NCBI GenBank assembly: GCA_928212115.1
Contig: CAKMRJ010005634.1
Coordinates: 117,334,970-117,398,969 of the forward strand
Direction of reading: 5' to 3'
Source: Lactuca virosa
Lineage: Eukaryota > Streptophyta > Magnoliopsida > Asterales > Asteraceae
Length of the DNA stretch: 64,000 nucleotides
Part shown: positions 11,231 through 21,469 of the stretch, one piece after another
Numbering within the stretch: position 1 is the stretch's first letter
How the letters are laid out: each line of letters begins with the position of its first letter
Notes under the pieces: generated by a model
Databases searched by the model: none
Told to the model about the DNA's origin: nothing
The model's input: the letters and a program-made list of their open reading frames with translations, nothing else
Position numbers and translations under genes: made by a program

Positions 11231-14200
11231 ATGTCTTCCAGCAATGTTGCTCCTGGCTCAAACCCTACTGGCACCTTCTCTCTCATGAACCTTTGTGGGA
11301 GAGTCATCTTTGATGGATCCAACTTTACTGACTGGATCAGAAACATCAGGATGGTCACTCGATACGAGAACAAGGAATATGTTCTTGACAAGGAGCTTAA
11401 GGTACCTGAGCCAACTGCTACTCCTGAGGAGTTTGCTGAATATGAGGCACATGAAAGAGATGCTACAAAAGTGGCATGCATCATGATGGCCACTATGACA
11501 GCCGAGCTCCAAAAGTCCTATGAGGACTACTATCCTTTTGAGATGCACCAGGATTTGATGGACCGCTACCATCAGAGTGCTCGTCAAGAGCGACATGAAA
11601 TCATCTCCTCTATGATCACAACTCGAATGAAAGATGGAGAACCCATCACGGGCCACATACAGAAAATGCAAAGATTTTGTGGACCGATTGATGAAGTTGA
11701 ATGTGAACTTCCCAGAGGATTTAGCAATAGATATTATTTTGCACTCCTTACCTTCGTGTTATGATCAATTCCGCATGACATACCACATGAACAAGGAGGA
11801 AGTTACACTTAGCAAACTTCAAGGACTCCTAAAGACCGTAGAATGAGGTCTTAAAGGAAAGTCGGTTGTGACCACTCCTACTACTACTCCAAACTCAGCA
11901 CCTGTCCCGGAAATCGGGAAAGGTAGAGGAAAGAAGAGGAAGAACCCTTCGAAGGGTACCAAGGGTAAGACTTTTGATGGCTCCTCTTCTAGAGGAACCA
12001 AGAAAGGTTTCGTTACACCTTCTTCTGATCCCAAAGAGGCTGAATGCTTCTATTGCCACGAAAAGGCGCACTGGAAGCGGAACTGCCCAAAGTACCAACA
12101 AGACTTGAAGGATGGGAAAGTGAAACCCAACCATGCAGGTATTTACACTATCTTATCTAATAACTCACCCTATTCTAACTCTTGGGTCCTTGATACCGGT
12201 TGTGGTATTCATATTTGTTTTGATTTGCAGGGACTAAGAAGAAGTGAGAATGTGGAGCATGGAAAGATAAACTTGATCATGGGGAATAGGAAAGTTTCAC
12301 CTGTCACCAAGATTGGAGTTTATACTTTGTTGCTAAGTAGTGGGTTTACTTTAGATTTGAATAAATGTTGTTATTCGCCAGAAATGGCAAGAAATGTTAT
12401 TTCCTTTCATGCTTTATACAAACAAGGTTTTACCTTTTCTTTTGATAATGAAATTGGTGGAATAAATGCTTTCTTTAATAATGTGTTTTATTTTAAAGCA
12501 TTACCTTGTGATGGTGTGTATGAAGTTGTGTCTGTTGTAGATAATTTAGGAAATAATGTGTTATGTATTGATTCTACTAATGATAATAACTTGGATAAGG
12601 CATCATTATGGAATTGTCGTCTTTGACATGTAAGCAAGAAACGCATAGGCCAGCTCCAAAAGGATGGAGTTTTGGAATCATTTGACCTAAAGTCAGATGA
12701 TAGTTGTGAATCATGCTTACTTGGAAAAATGACAAAGTCACCATTCACAGGTTCTTGTGCTAGGGGTGAATGTTTGTTGGATCTAGTGCACACGGATGTA
12801 TATGGACCCTTCAAAACTTCCACAAGGGATGCTAATCGTTATTATGTGACTTTCACAGATGATTATAGTAGATATGGATATGTCTACTTAATCAAGCATA
12901 AGTCAGAGACTTTTGAAAGGTTTAAAGAGTTTAAACAGGAAGTCAAGAATCAATTGGGCAGGAACATTAAGATGCTTCGATCTGATCGCGGTGGTGAGTA
13001 TCTTAGTACCGAGTTCCTCGACTATCTGAGGGAATGTGGGGTTGTCTCACAATTGACACCTCCCAGGACACTACAGTTGAATGGTGTAGCTGAGAGGCGT
13101 AATCGAACCTTTTTGGACATGGTCCGTTCCCTGATGAGTCGAGTTATGCTACCAATCTCATTTTGGGGGTATGCCTTAGAGACTGCCGCCCATATCCTTA
13201 ATCTGGTCCCTACAAAGAAGGTTGCCAAAACACCTCACGAGATGTGGACTGGAAAAGTTCCTAATCTAGCCCACATCAAGATTTGGGGTTGCGAGGCTTT
13301 CGTGAGACGCGAGACTCACGACAAGCTCGAACCTCAAAGTGAGAGGTGTATTTTCATCGGCTACCCACATAAATCCTTTGGTTACCTGTTCTACAGACCT
13401 AGTGAGAATGTGGTCTTTGTAGCAAGGAGGGGTGTCTTTCGAGAAAGAGAGTTTATAAGCCAAGGAAACAGTGGGAGGCAAATTGACCTTGAAGAAATTC
13501 AAGAGTCAAGTGGTGAAGGAACCTCAAACCCTAGTAGTCAACTTGAGGAGGAAACTCCTGTTGATCTAATTGACGAATCCGTATCTCTGAGGCGTTCCAC
13601 AAGGGTTAGGAATGCACCTGAGCACTACTATGGTTTCCATATTACTGCGGAAGGTGAGACACTTATCAGTGATGAGACATTGGTAAGTCTGGATGAACCT
13701 AACAGCTATGCGGAAGCCATGGTAGGCCCCGAGTCTGCTAAATGGAAAGAGGCAATGGACAATAGAGTGTGTAAGCTTGAGAAATCCATTTATGGATTAA
13801 AGCAAGCACCTCGCAGATGGAATCTTTGCTTTGATGAGAAAGTCAAAGAGTTTGGCTTTTCGAGGAGTGAAGATGAATCTTGTGTATATGTCAAGGCTAG
13901 TGGGAGTATAGTTAGCTTTTTGGTACTATATGTGGATGACATACTACTCATAGGAAATGACATCCCAACCTTGCAGGAAGTGAAGTCCTGGCTCGGGAAG
14001 TGTTTCGCTATGAAAGACCTAGGAGAAGCTGCCTATATTCTAGGGATAAGGATTCTGAGAGATCGGAGTAAAAGACTAATTGGGCTTAGTCAGAGTACAT
14101 ACTTGGATAAGGTGCTGAAGAGGTTCAGTATGCAAGATTCCAAGAAAGGAGAGTTACCCATTCAGAGTAACGCTAGACTGAGTAAGACTCAGAGCCCGAG

Positions 14201-14921
14201 TACCGAGGTTGAGATAGCAGAAATGAGTCGAGTACCTTATGCTTCTGTAGTAGGCTCGATCATGTATGCTATGACCTGCACTAGTCCTGATGTAGCCTTT
14301 GCTTTAAGCATGTTTAGAAGGTATCAGGGGAACCCTGGTAAGGCTCACTGGACAGCGGTAAAGAATATTATCAAGTACCTACGGAGGACTAAGGACTGGG
14401 TCCTTACCCTTGGTGGGAGTGATGAATTGAGAGTTGTAGGGTATAGTGATGCTAGCTTCCAGACTGATAAGGATAATTTCCGCTCTCAGTCGGGCTGGGT
14501 CTTTACCTTAAATGGAGGAGCGATCTCTTGGAAAAGTTCCAAGTAGGAGACAGTGGCTGATTCAACTTGTGAATCAGAGTATATAGCGGCAAGTGAGGCA
14601 GCAAAGGAGGCGATATGGCTGAAGAACTTCATTGGAGATCTTGGAGTTGTACCAGCTATTAAGGAGCCTATGGAAATCTTCTGTGATAGTGAAAGTGGTG
14701 TTGCCTTAGCAAAGGAACCAAGGGATCACGGGAGATCCAGACACATTGACAGAAAATACCATTTCATCAAACATCGTATAGAAGAAGGAATCCTCGTGGC
14801 AAAGAGGGTATCATCGGATGAGAACCCGGCAGATCCCCTCACGAAGGGACTGCGTAGGGTTAAGCATCTCCAGCATGCAAGGAGCATAGGGCTGAAGGAT
14901 GATATTAGTTTTAGTAGTTAG
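11231..14921 (+). pseudogene. copia gag-pol polyprotein pseudogene (GAG-PR-IN-RT-RNaseH)
   Basis: Gag starts at 11231 and continues past 11676 only in another frame: one extra T in the T-run 11674-11677 shifts it. Gag's zinc knuckle is CFYCHEKAHWKRNC (12045-12086), where Ala replaces the usual Gly before His. The protease motif Asp-Thr-Gly is at 12192-12200. Integrase has Asp 12795, Asp 12984 and Glu 13092, so the last two are 35 residues apart, as in D,D-35-E. RT keeps YGLKQAP and YVDD (13929-13940) but has lost the fingers and first catalytic Asp at a junction near 13761-13771. RNase H follows to 14921. Stops are TGA 11844, TGA 12624 (in the pre-integrase domain) and TAG 14544 (in RNase H). 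It probably makes no working RT. Confidence 0.95.
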
Positions 14922-15752
14922 ATAATTTTGAAATATGTAAATTGTAATTGACATTTGATGATGAATAAAAGTTGTGTTTATTTATGAGTAAAGTGTTGCT
15001 ATCTTTTGTCAATCGTTTACTATTATTTCTTTTGCATGTTTTGACTTCCAGAATATTTATGTTGTGTTTACATATTATTCAAATTATCCACAGTCAGTCA
15101 TATGTTGGAAGTAGATATGAAGTAAGACTGTCATGGGTTGGTTGTAGAGATCTAAGATGTTGGACATGGCCTCAACACTCATGAGTGCTCATAAGTTCTG
15201 AGTATTGGATTCAACCCACGCTCGCTGGTATCACTTCATGGAATTTATCTCGAGTGATCGCGAGATGGTAATATCATATAAGTCTTCAAACCTAGAGATA
15301 TGACTTGTTGACTATGAGTTGGTTATGCATTGATCGTGCGAAAACGCATTGGTAACCAGATGTTATAAAAAGTGTGTTTGTGTGTGATTTAACAAGTAGT
15401 AGAACAAGCATATGAGTCGAAGTTTATCTGTTCCTTCTTGGATTAGAAGCAAAATCTGGGCCCCTCGATGATTTTTTTTTTGACCCATGTACCGGGCCCG
15501 GTCAGAACTAAGTTGATGTGTTCAATTAAGTTATATGTCAAACAAATCAGTAATCGGGAAACAAACTGCTGGACAAAAGTAAGACATTGTTCCATGTATC
15601 TGTCCGGCTGATATCTAGAACAGAGGATTATATGATCACTTATCTGAAATGGCGTACCATCATCTTCTCAGTTCCGAGAAACCTTGAAAAGAGCTACGAT
15701 TGCTGATCGGTTCCTGAAGTCATACTTGCAGTTATAGTTATTAGACTTATCC
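14922..15752 (+). other. copia 3' untranslated internal tail
   Basis: About 830 bp separate the RNase H stop from the PPT, with no ORF of note. Several stretches (for example around 15480-15560 and 15690-15760) correspond to the minus-strand element near 344-650 in reverse complement, so the tail is conserved between the two copia families. Its role is unknown. Confidence 0.65.
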
Positions 15753-15763
15753 AAGTGGGAGAC
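15753..15763 (+). other. polypurine tract of plus-strand copia element
   Basis: AAGTGGGAGAC directly precedes the 3' LTR start TGTTGG at 15764. This is the priming site for plus-strand DNA. Confidence 0.88.
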
Positions 15764-16539
15764 TGTTGGATAAGGTGTCTAAGTCCATAACTATTTCTGG
15801 TATGTACTTGACCCGACCCGGCATGGTCCATTTGGGGTTGCATGGCATCATGCATTTGGATAGACTAAATGAGAGAAATAACATTTGTGGTTATTAATAT
15901 ATTATAAGTTCTAATATATTAATAGTATTATTTAATTAGTATTGATCAAGAATTAATCTAGGATTAATTAAGTGATCAAAAGATGACTAATTAAATATAT
16001 GGGTTGATTATGTAAATCATCCATAACTTATATAGTGGGCTAAAAGGCTCCATGGATAATCAAGTTGGGTTAAACCCATTGGATGCTCCATGGAGGCTCC
16101 ATGGGAGTTACAAACCCATGGGTCATGGAAATGAAGAGTCATGCCACATTAGGGTTTACATGGTGTAACCCTAGATGTGACACACTATAAAAAGAACATA
16201 TCATTCACCAAAATCGGCTACACATAGAGATATAGAGGGCTTGGCCGATTTTTGCAAGTGTTACACTTCTCTCAAGTTTACTCCAAAGCATTTGGTGTTG
16301 TGTGAAGCATTTGAGGCATCACACTTGGGGTGCTAAGCTCTCAAGGTTTTCAAGGAATCAAATCATCAACAAGGTATGTTATTCTAGCAATTCTTTTAGT
16401 TAAAAGTTCCCCATGTATGCTAGATAGGACTATGAACCTTGGAAAAAGTATTTTTGCATGTATTTAGACAAACATAGATCCAAGGTTTTCTAGGGTTGCA
16501 TGTACACTTAGGAAGTGTTAGAATGCTCAAAACCCATCA
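15764..16539 (+). repeat. 3' LTR of plus-strand copia element
   Basis: This 776-bp LTR runs from TGTTGG to CATCA, with TATA at 16186-16192. Most differences from the 5' LTR sit in the first 200 bp. Confidence 0.95.
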
Positions 16540-16544
16540 GGCCG
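16540..16544. repeat. target-site duplication, right copy (GGCCG)
   Basis: It is identical to 8910-8914 and bounds the copia insertion. Confidence 0.95.
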
Positions 16545-17095
16545 ACCCATTGGATATGTTATCCTAGCAGTGGTTATGTTGAGTATCAGTTAGTTTTGCA
16601 TGCTAGTGGTTATGCCAGTTAGGTAGATCTGTAGGACTACCTGTGTTTGTTATATGAATATCTCCATGCTCAGTAGTTATGTTATATGTTGATATGTTAT
16701 GTGGGATGGGTTGAGGTGATACTGCTCCGTGCAGTAACCAACAAACCCGGGAGCATTCCAGATACGGGCTAAGGGAGACTCGTACTGTGGGCTCGATGGC
16801 AATCCAGATGTGAGATGTGGGCCTGGAAGGCAATCCAGACTCACAGTGTGGGCCCATTGGAAATCTAGTGGGTGGAGCATTCCAGATACGAGCTGAGGGA
16901 GACTCGTACTGTGGGCTCGATGGCAATCCAGATGTGAGCTGTGGGCCCGGTAGGCAATCCAGACTCACACTGTGAGCCCAGGGGTAATCCAGTCTGTAAA
17001 GCTGTGGACCCATTATATGCTATTCAGTTTGTTATGTTATGATGTTGCTGACATGGTTATGTGGACTGTATGTGTATCGGTATTTTGGGGGTAAC
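16545..17095 (+). repeat. gypsy 5' LTR, segment B with GTGGGC/AATCCAG minisatellite
   Basis: This continues segment A and matches 26416-26966. Bases 16735-17010 are a degenerate tandem array in which the words GTGGGC and GGCAATCCAG recur about every 40 bp, with a larger duplication of roughly 130 bp. The segment ends GTAAC (17091-17095), the target of the solo LTR. Confidence 0.9.
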
Positions 17096-17307
17096 TGTGA
17101 CAACCCGAAATTTCTATTCTGTACAACCATTCACTTCAATAGAAGTCAGAACAGTTTTTGCTAAGTTTTGAGCTGTGTAGAGTCAGTTTGAGTGTTCTAA
17201 AGCCTAGTACTTCAGGAGATAACAGGAGAGAGGATGCCCTAGGGTTTATTGTGCAACAATAATGTCCTAAAACTCCAAGAGTTTGGAGTTAACGGCCTAA
17301 ACAAGGT

Positions 17308-18065
17308 GTTTACGGCCGTAAACCCTAAGGGGGTATAAATATGACACTTAGTCATATTTACCACTTTTTCACATTTTCAAGATCCAAAACTTAAATCCTC
17401 TCAAGTATCATCCGATTTTCCTTCTTGATCTTCAACTTTATAAGTGTTTCTTACCCTAAAAAGTTGATATCTTACTTAATCTAGTGATCTTACATGATTC
17501 CATCCGTGAAATCATTACATATGTGTAGATCTTCAAGTTTCACCAAGAACACACACTAGTGTTCTTGGACTTCTAACACCTTTTCAAGCTTCTACATAGT
17601 AAGTACTCTTACCTTAGTGTGTTATAAGACTTGCTACACTTCTTAATCATCTAGAAAACATAAGGAAACATAAGATCAAAGGTGTTTTACGGTCCAAGAT
17701 GTTCTTGGACCGTAAACCCTAATGAAGGGGGCAAAGTGTGCCCTAGTCCCTTACCAAGCATTGGATACTAGTCTAGATACCATCCTTGATGTGCTTAGGA
17801 CTTAAAACATCAAAAAGACCATAAACCATTTGGGTTTACGGCCATAAACCCAAGGAGAAATGGTCCAAGGACCGTAAACTCCACAAAGGGGTGAAATGGT
17901 GCCCTAATCACTTCCTAAGGCTTAAACATGAAGCAGGAATGCTTCTTATGACCTTTAAAGCTTCAAAACACAACATGGTAAAAGTACCATGAGTTTACGG
18001 CCGTAAACTCATGGGTTTACGACCGTAAACTCAATGAGAGTTGGTCCCAAAACCGTAAACTCCAA
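17308..18065. repeat. cluster of TTTACGGCCGTAAA palindromes and hairpins
   Basis: Perfect palindromes include GTTTACGGCCGTAAAC (17308-17323) and GAGTTTACGGCCGTAAACTC (17991-18010). A 13-bp stem with a 5-bp loop lies at 17686-17698/17704-17716. Further half-sites or variants are near 17835-17880 and 18015-18065. All sit around or downstream of the LTR TATA box. Confidence 0.9.
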
Positions 18066-18930
18066 AAGAGTTTACCCTTGGACCCCAAACTCAATAGCCA
18101 AGTCCTACAACCCTTAGATGCAATCCTTAGTACTTATAACACTTAAATCAAGTGTTTTACATGTCTTAGGATGTCTTAACTTGGTTAATTAGTTACTAAA
18201 TGACTAATTGGATACATATATGTGTGATTATATGTTAACTAGGATCCTTGTGTGTGTTCAAGTCTTCACTTGACACTTAGCATCCTATACTATCCGTTCA
18301 TCCAAACCACTCACTACAAGTGAGTTCATACCCCTTAATTAACCTTTTAAATGTTTTTAAATGCTTTTATGGGGGGATACAAATTGAACTATTATAGTTA
18401 TTATGTCAATCACATGTGATTAATAACTACCAAACAAGTGGATTTCTTACTTTTCAAACTGTGTTATCAAACTGTTTTACATCAAACTGTTTTACTTCAA
18501 TCTGTTTTACTTCAAACTGTTTTACAAACTCTTTTTCATATCAAATACTTTTATTAAACTCTTTTAACTTATATTCTGTGTATCCACATAGATATAGTTA
18601 TATAAGTAGGATTGAAAGGACTTAGGACTGATAGCTCACCTTACTTCCTGTTCCTTGTTTGGTTGTGGACTTAGGGTATTCAGGTTATTTGTCCGAAGGT
18701 CGTTTGAATCCTAGTTATATATTATGTATATGTATATAGATATAAAAGTTCCTTCTTTCATTCAGTTCAATACCTTTGGGTAGCAAAGGTATACACACAT
18801 GTTCATACATTCAAACAACATTACTAGTAAACTATAATAGCTATAGTTTAGGGAGATACTAATATTATTGCTAGAACAGTGAAACATACAATGAGTCAGT
18901 TCATACATGAGTCAATAACATACAGATAAA

Positions 18931-19038
18931 GAATACTATGATGAGAAACAAACAAAAGAATACTATGATGAGAAACAAACAAAAGAATACTATGATGAGA
19001 AACAAATAATAGAATACTATAATGAGAAACAAACAATA
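18931..19038. repeat. 27-bp tandem repeat, 4 copies
   Basis: GAATACTATGATGAGAAACA begins each unit at 18931, 18958, 18985 and 19012, exactly 27 bp apart. Because 27 is a multiple of three the array stays open as a minus-strand frame, which is not a gene. Confidence 0.95.
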
Positions 19039-19998
19039 CCATACAGAGAGAACATACATACATGCTAGACAGGGAGAGAACACACAATGCAGCTAGCACA
19101 TACATATACTAGAACATTACTACAGTTATGTGAGCTACGTAACGGGGCATGGCACTACCTGTCATGACCGTTTTGTATCCAGAATCTCCTTAAGTGGGGA
19201 GCATATGAGTTTGTGTATAGATCTATACTGGATTGACTATCCTACACCTCGCTGCTCGCTACAGTGGGACTTGCAAGTCTACGGGTGCCAAACGTCATTT
19301 CTTCCGACATCTTACATTGTCGCGTTCTATAGGCGGTAGCAGGGTACAGGCCGATCACATGGTACTTTAAATAACAATTGGTTTAAGGTAGTTAGTACAG
19401 CAGTAGTTACTTAATACAACACTACAGTACTATTTCATTTTCCCATTACATTCACTTTGTGATCTTCACACAATAAACAATAATGTAAAAACTATATTTT
19501 TGGTTAATGATAGTCAGATTTGGGAAAATACACACTCTTACAAGAGACACACACAAATACTAGATGCCTTGGTAGAAGGCTACTTTTAGTAGGAAACATA
19601 GGGTTTTCTAGGGGAGTTCAAACAATTACAAACTTTTACAACTTATACAATTACAGACTTACAAACACTTTCATACAAATACAGACACTAATATACATAT
19701 GATCTCACCAGCTTTAAAGCTGATAAACTCTTTCAAAATAACTTGTATTCTCAGGTCACCAGTAGACAGGTACCGGAGCCAGGTTTTGAGAAGATGGAGC
19801 TCGTTCAAGACTCGTCTTTTATTTTGATTCATATTTTTTTGGTGTCTATATAACTTGACAGAACACACTTGTATGAAATTATATTATTAATGCAATGGAT
19901 GATGTTGTTGCTTGTTTACTACTATGCATTGTTGTGATACTGTACATGACGTCCTCTACCCCCGAACGATTCCGCCGTTCCGGTTTTGGGGTGTGACA

Positions 19999-20219
19999 GT
20001 AACTCACTAAGCTTTCGGGCTTACAGTTTCAGTTTATTGTTTCAGGTACATCAGGAGATCGTGGCAAGGCAAAGGCGTGATCGTACGGCTCCTCACTTTT
20101 TATGACTTTGTTTCTGGGATACTCTGATATGATACATTTTGAAAACAAGTTTTTAATAGTTAATGAATTCGAAATGTTTTTTTAAAGTTTAAATTGGCTT
20201 GAATTTTATGGGTGTTACA
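19999..20219 (+). repeat. gypsy 5' LTR, segment C (3' end)
   Basis: This starts with the second GTAAC and matches the end of the 3' LTR, 26962-27182. It holds the conserved CTCACTAAGCTT...GCTTACAG block and the TTTCAG/GTAC acceptor-like site (20040-20049), and ends GTTACA at 20219. Confidence 0.92.
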
Positions 20220-20222
20220 AGT

Positions 20223-20234
20223 TGGTATCAGAGC
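20223..20234 (+). other. primer-binding site of gypsy element
   Basis: TGGTATCAGAGC lies three bases after the LTR end. Confidence 0.92.
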
Positions 20235-20235
20235 C

Positions 20236-21002
20236 TTGGTTTGAGTGAATTGGAGGAACACTCGTGTGAATCCAGTCTCAAATCATGGAAAGGATTTTAA
20301 AATGATTTTTAAATGGTTTTCAAAATAAGTAAAGGAGGATGCATGGTGTACGATCAGCCGGAGCCAGTAAGTAGACCCCAAAATACCATACAGTTATTTG
20401 ATTTTGTGATATGTTAGAACAGCATGCTAGTACTAGGCTAGGGATCTTCAGGAATTGCATGATAGAATTGTCTGATTACATGATGCCTGCTAGCCTAGGG
20501 TTTCCTTTATATGAGATTGACATCATTACTGTAGTTGCTTAGTGTATGCATCACGGTTATACATAATTAAGATCTTATAGCCTGAGAATGTTTGATTTGG
20601 CCTTATGTTCTGTTCTTGTTTGATTGGGAGCTTAGGGTAGGATTGGATATTCGAAAGTCTATAGGGTCCATCGTTATGTATGGCTAGCATACACTAGTGC
20701 TGCAGGGTTGGTGGAAGTTTCATGGATGGGTGGGTTGTGTGAGGCCGGGAGGCCAGTTATGAGATATTTAGCATTCCTCTAGGAGTGAGGATTGAGCGCT
20801 CGCCATGTTGTGTATTCAGTTAGGGCGTTGTGGTGATACTTGAGACAAATATGGGTAGGTGTGGAAGGTAGTAGGGGCCCATACTACTGAAAGCACAAGA
20901 CCCATACGCGTAGCAAGGAAGTCACAACCCCTAGGGTTGGGTTGGGAGTTGGTTCCCCATTATTATATGGATTAACAGAGACCTTTCTGGTGTCTTACCA
21001 GA
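20236..21002 (+). other. gypsy leader, non-coding
   Basis: This is 5' untranslated DNA between PBS and the gag relic. I see no repeats or motifs that stand out and no credible ORF. Confidence 0.6.
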
Positions 21003-21469
21003 ATGGTGGTTACGAGACGTCTTGAGACCAGATCCAGGTTAGGATCGGGAGCTGGCAGCCAGGATAGGTCATCATAGTCAGAGGACCATGTCAGTGAGAT
21101 CATCCGGGAGGAGGTGATCAAGTTTATCCGGGGACAGTACCGGAGATGTTCGGGTCTATTAAGACCGCCATGGTTGTGTATTTCGACGAGCGTTATGCAT
21201 CCATTGCTGATACGGCTGCCGCAGCAGCTTTAGTAGTTGTACCGACGGCAGGGGGAGGAGCTGGTCAAGCTTCCCAGTATCGGGACTTGTTACTGGGACA
21301 GATTCTGACGAGCAGAGGGTTGCAGTTACTTCAGATCAGAGAGATTTTCTGTACTCGTTACGTTCTGCGAATTAAGCGGGAGAGTCTAGCACATGCGTTC
21401 CAAGATTTGAGGTTTCGGGGGTTTTACTCGAGGCCGGAAGGTGAGTTGCGGGGACTCCGAAAGCAGTAA
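21003..21469 (+). pseudogene. gypsy gag N-terminal relic
   Basis: An ATG at 21003 opens a frame reading MVVTRRLETRSRLGS, broken by a TAG about 25 codons in. It continues with EIIREEVIKFIRGQYRR and then shifts frame into the 107-codon stretch from 21146 (FDERYASIADTAAAAALV...). The alanine-rich helix and the position after PBS and leader fit a Tekay-type Gag N-terminus. The Gag core, zinc knuckle and pol are absent. It is probably dead; the family identification is by resemblance only. Confidence 0.6.

Larger units (their letters stand above)
8915..16539 (+). mobile_element. Ty1/copia LTR retrotransposon, structurally complete, coding region broken
   Basis: The 7,625-bp element has LTRs 8915-9685 and 15764-16539, a perfect 5-bp TSD (GGCCG), a PBS at 9687, a PPT at 15753 and a gag-pol frame from 11231 to 14921. 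By hand comparison the LTRs differ at roughly 14 sites or small indels over ~770 bp, which implies a young insertion. It is nested in the 5' LTR of the gypsy element and the empty site is visible at 26411. One frameshift, three nonsense codons and a deletion in RT make it non-autonomous. Integrase and RNase H motifs place it in copia, with a Tnt1-like gene order; I do not assign a lineage. Confidence 0.97.
17096..19998 (+). mobile_element. solo LTR of a Ty3/gypsy element (TSD GTAAC)
   Basis: A 2,903-bp sequence starts TGTGACAACCCG and ends GGTGTGACA. It is flanked by perfect GTAAC copies (17091-17095 and 19999-20003); the empty site is at 26962-26966. It has no PBS, PPT or coding region, so it is a solo LTR left by LTR-LTR recombination. 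It belongs to the same family as the LTRs at 46995 and 57177: matching end sequence with the CCGTTCCGGTTT word and a shared ~130-bp module near 18640-18740. A TATA box lies at 17334-17340. Palindromes of GTTTACGGCCGTAAAC type cluster at 17308-18065. Confidence 0.93.

Noticed and set aside
18931..19038. CRISPR-like array of 27-bp repeats
   Set aside because: The repeats are head-to-tail with no unique spacers, inside a plant LTR. The other minisatellites are rejected for the same reason.
18896..19105. Minus-strand frame with repeated SHHSILLFV text
   Set aside because: It is a product of the 27-bp tandem repeat, whose period is a multiple of three.
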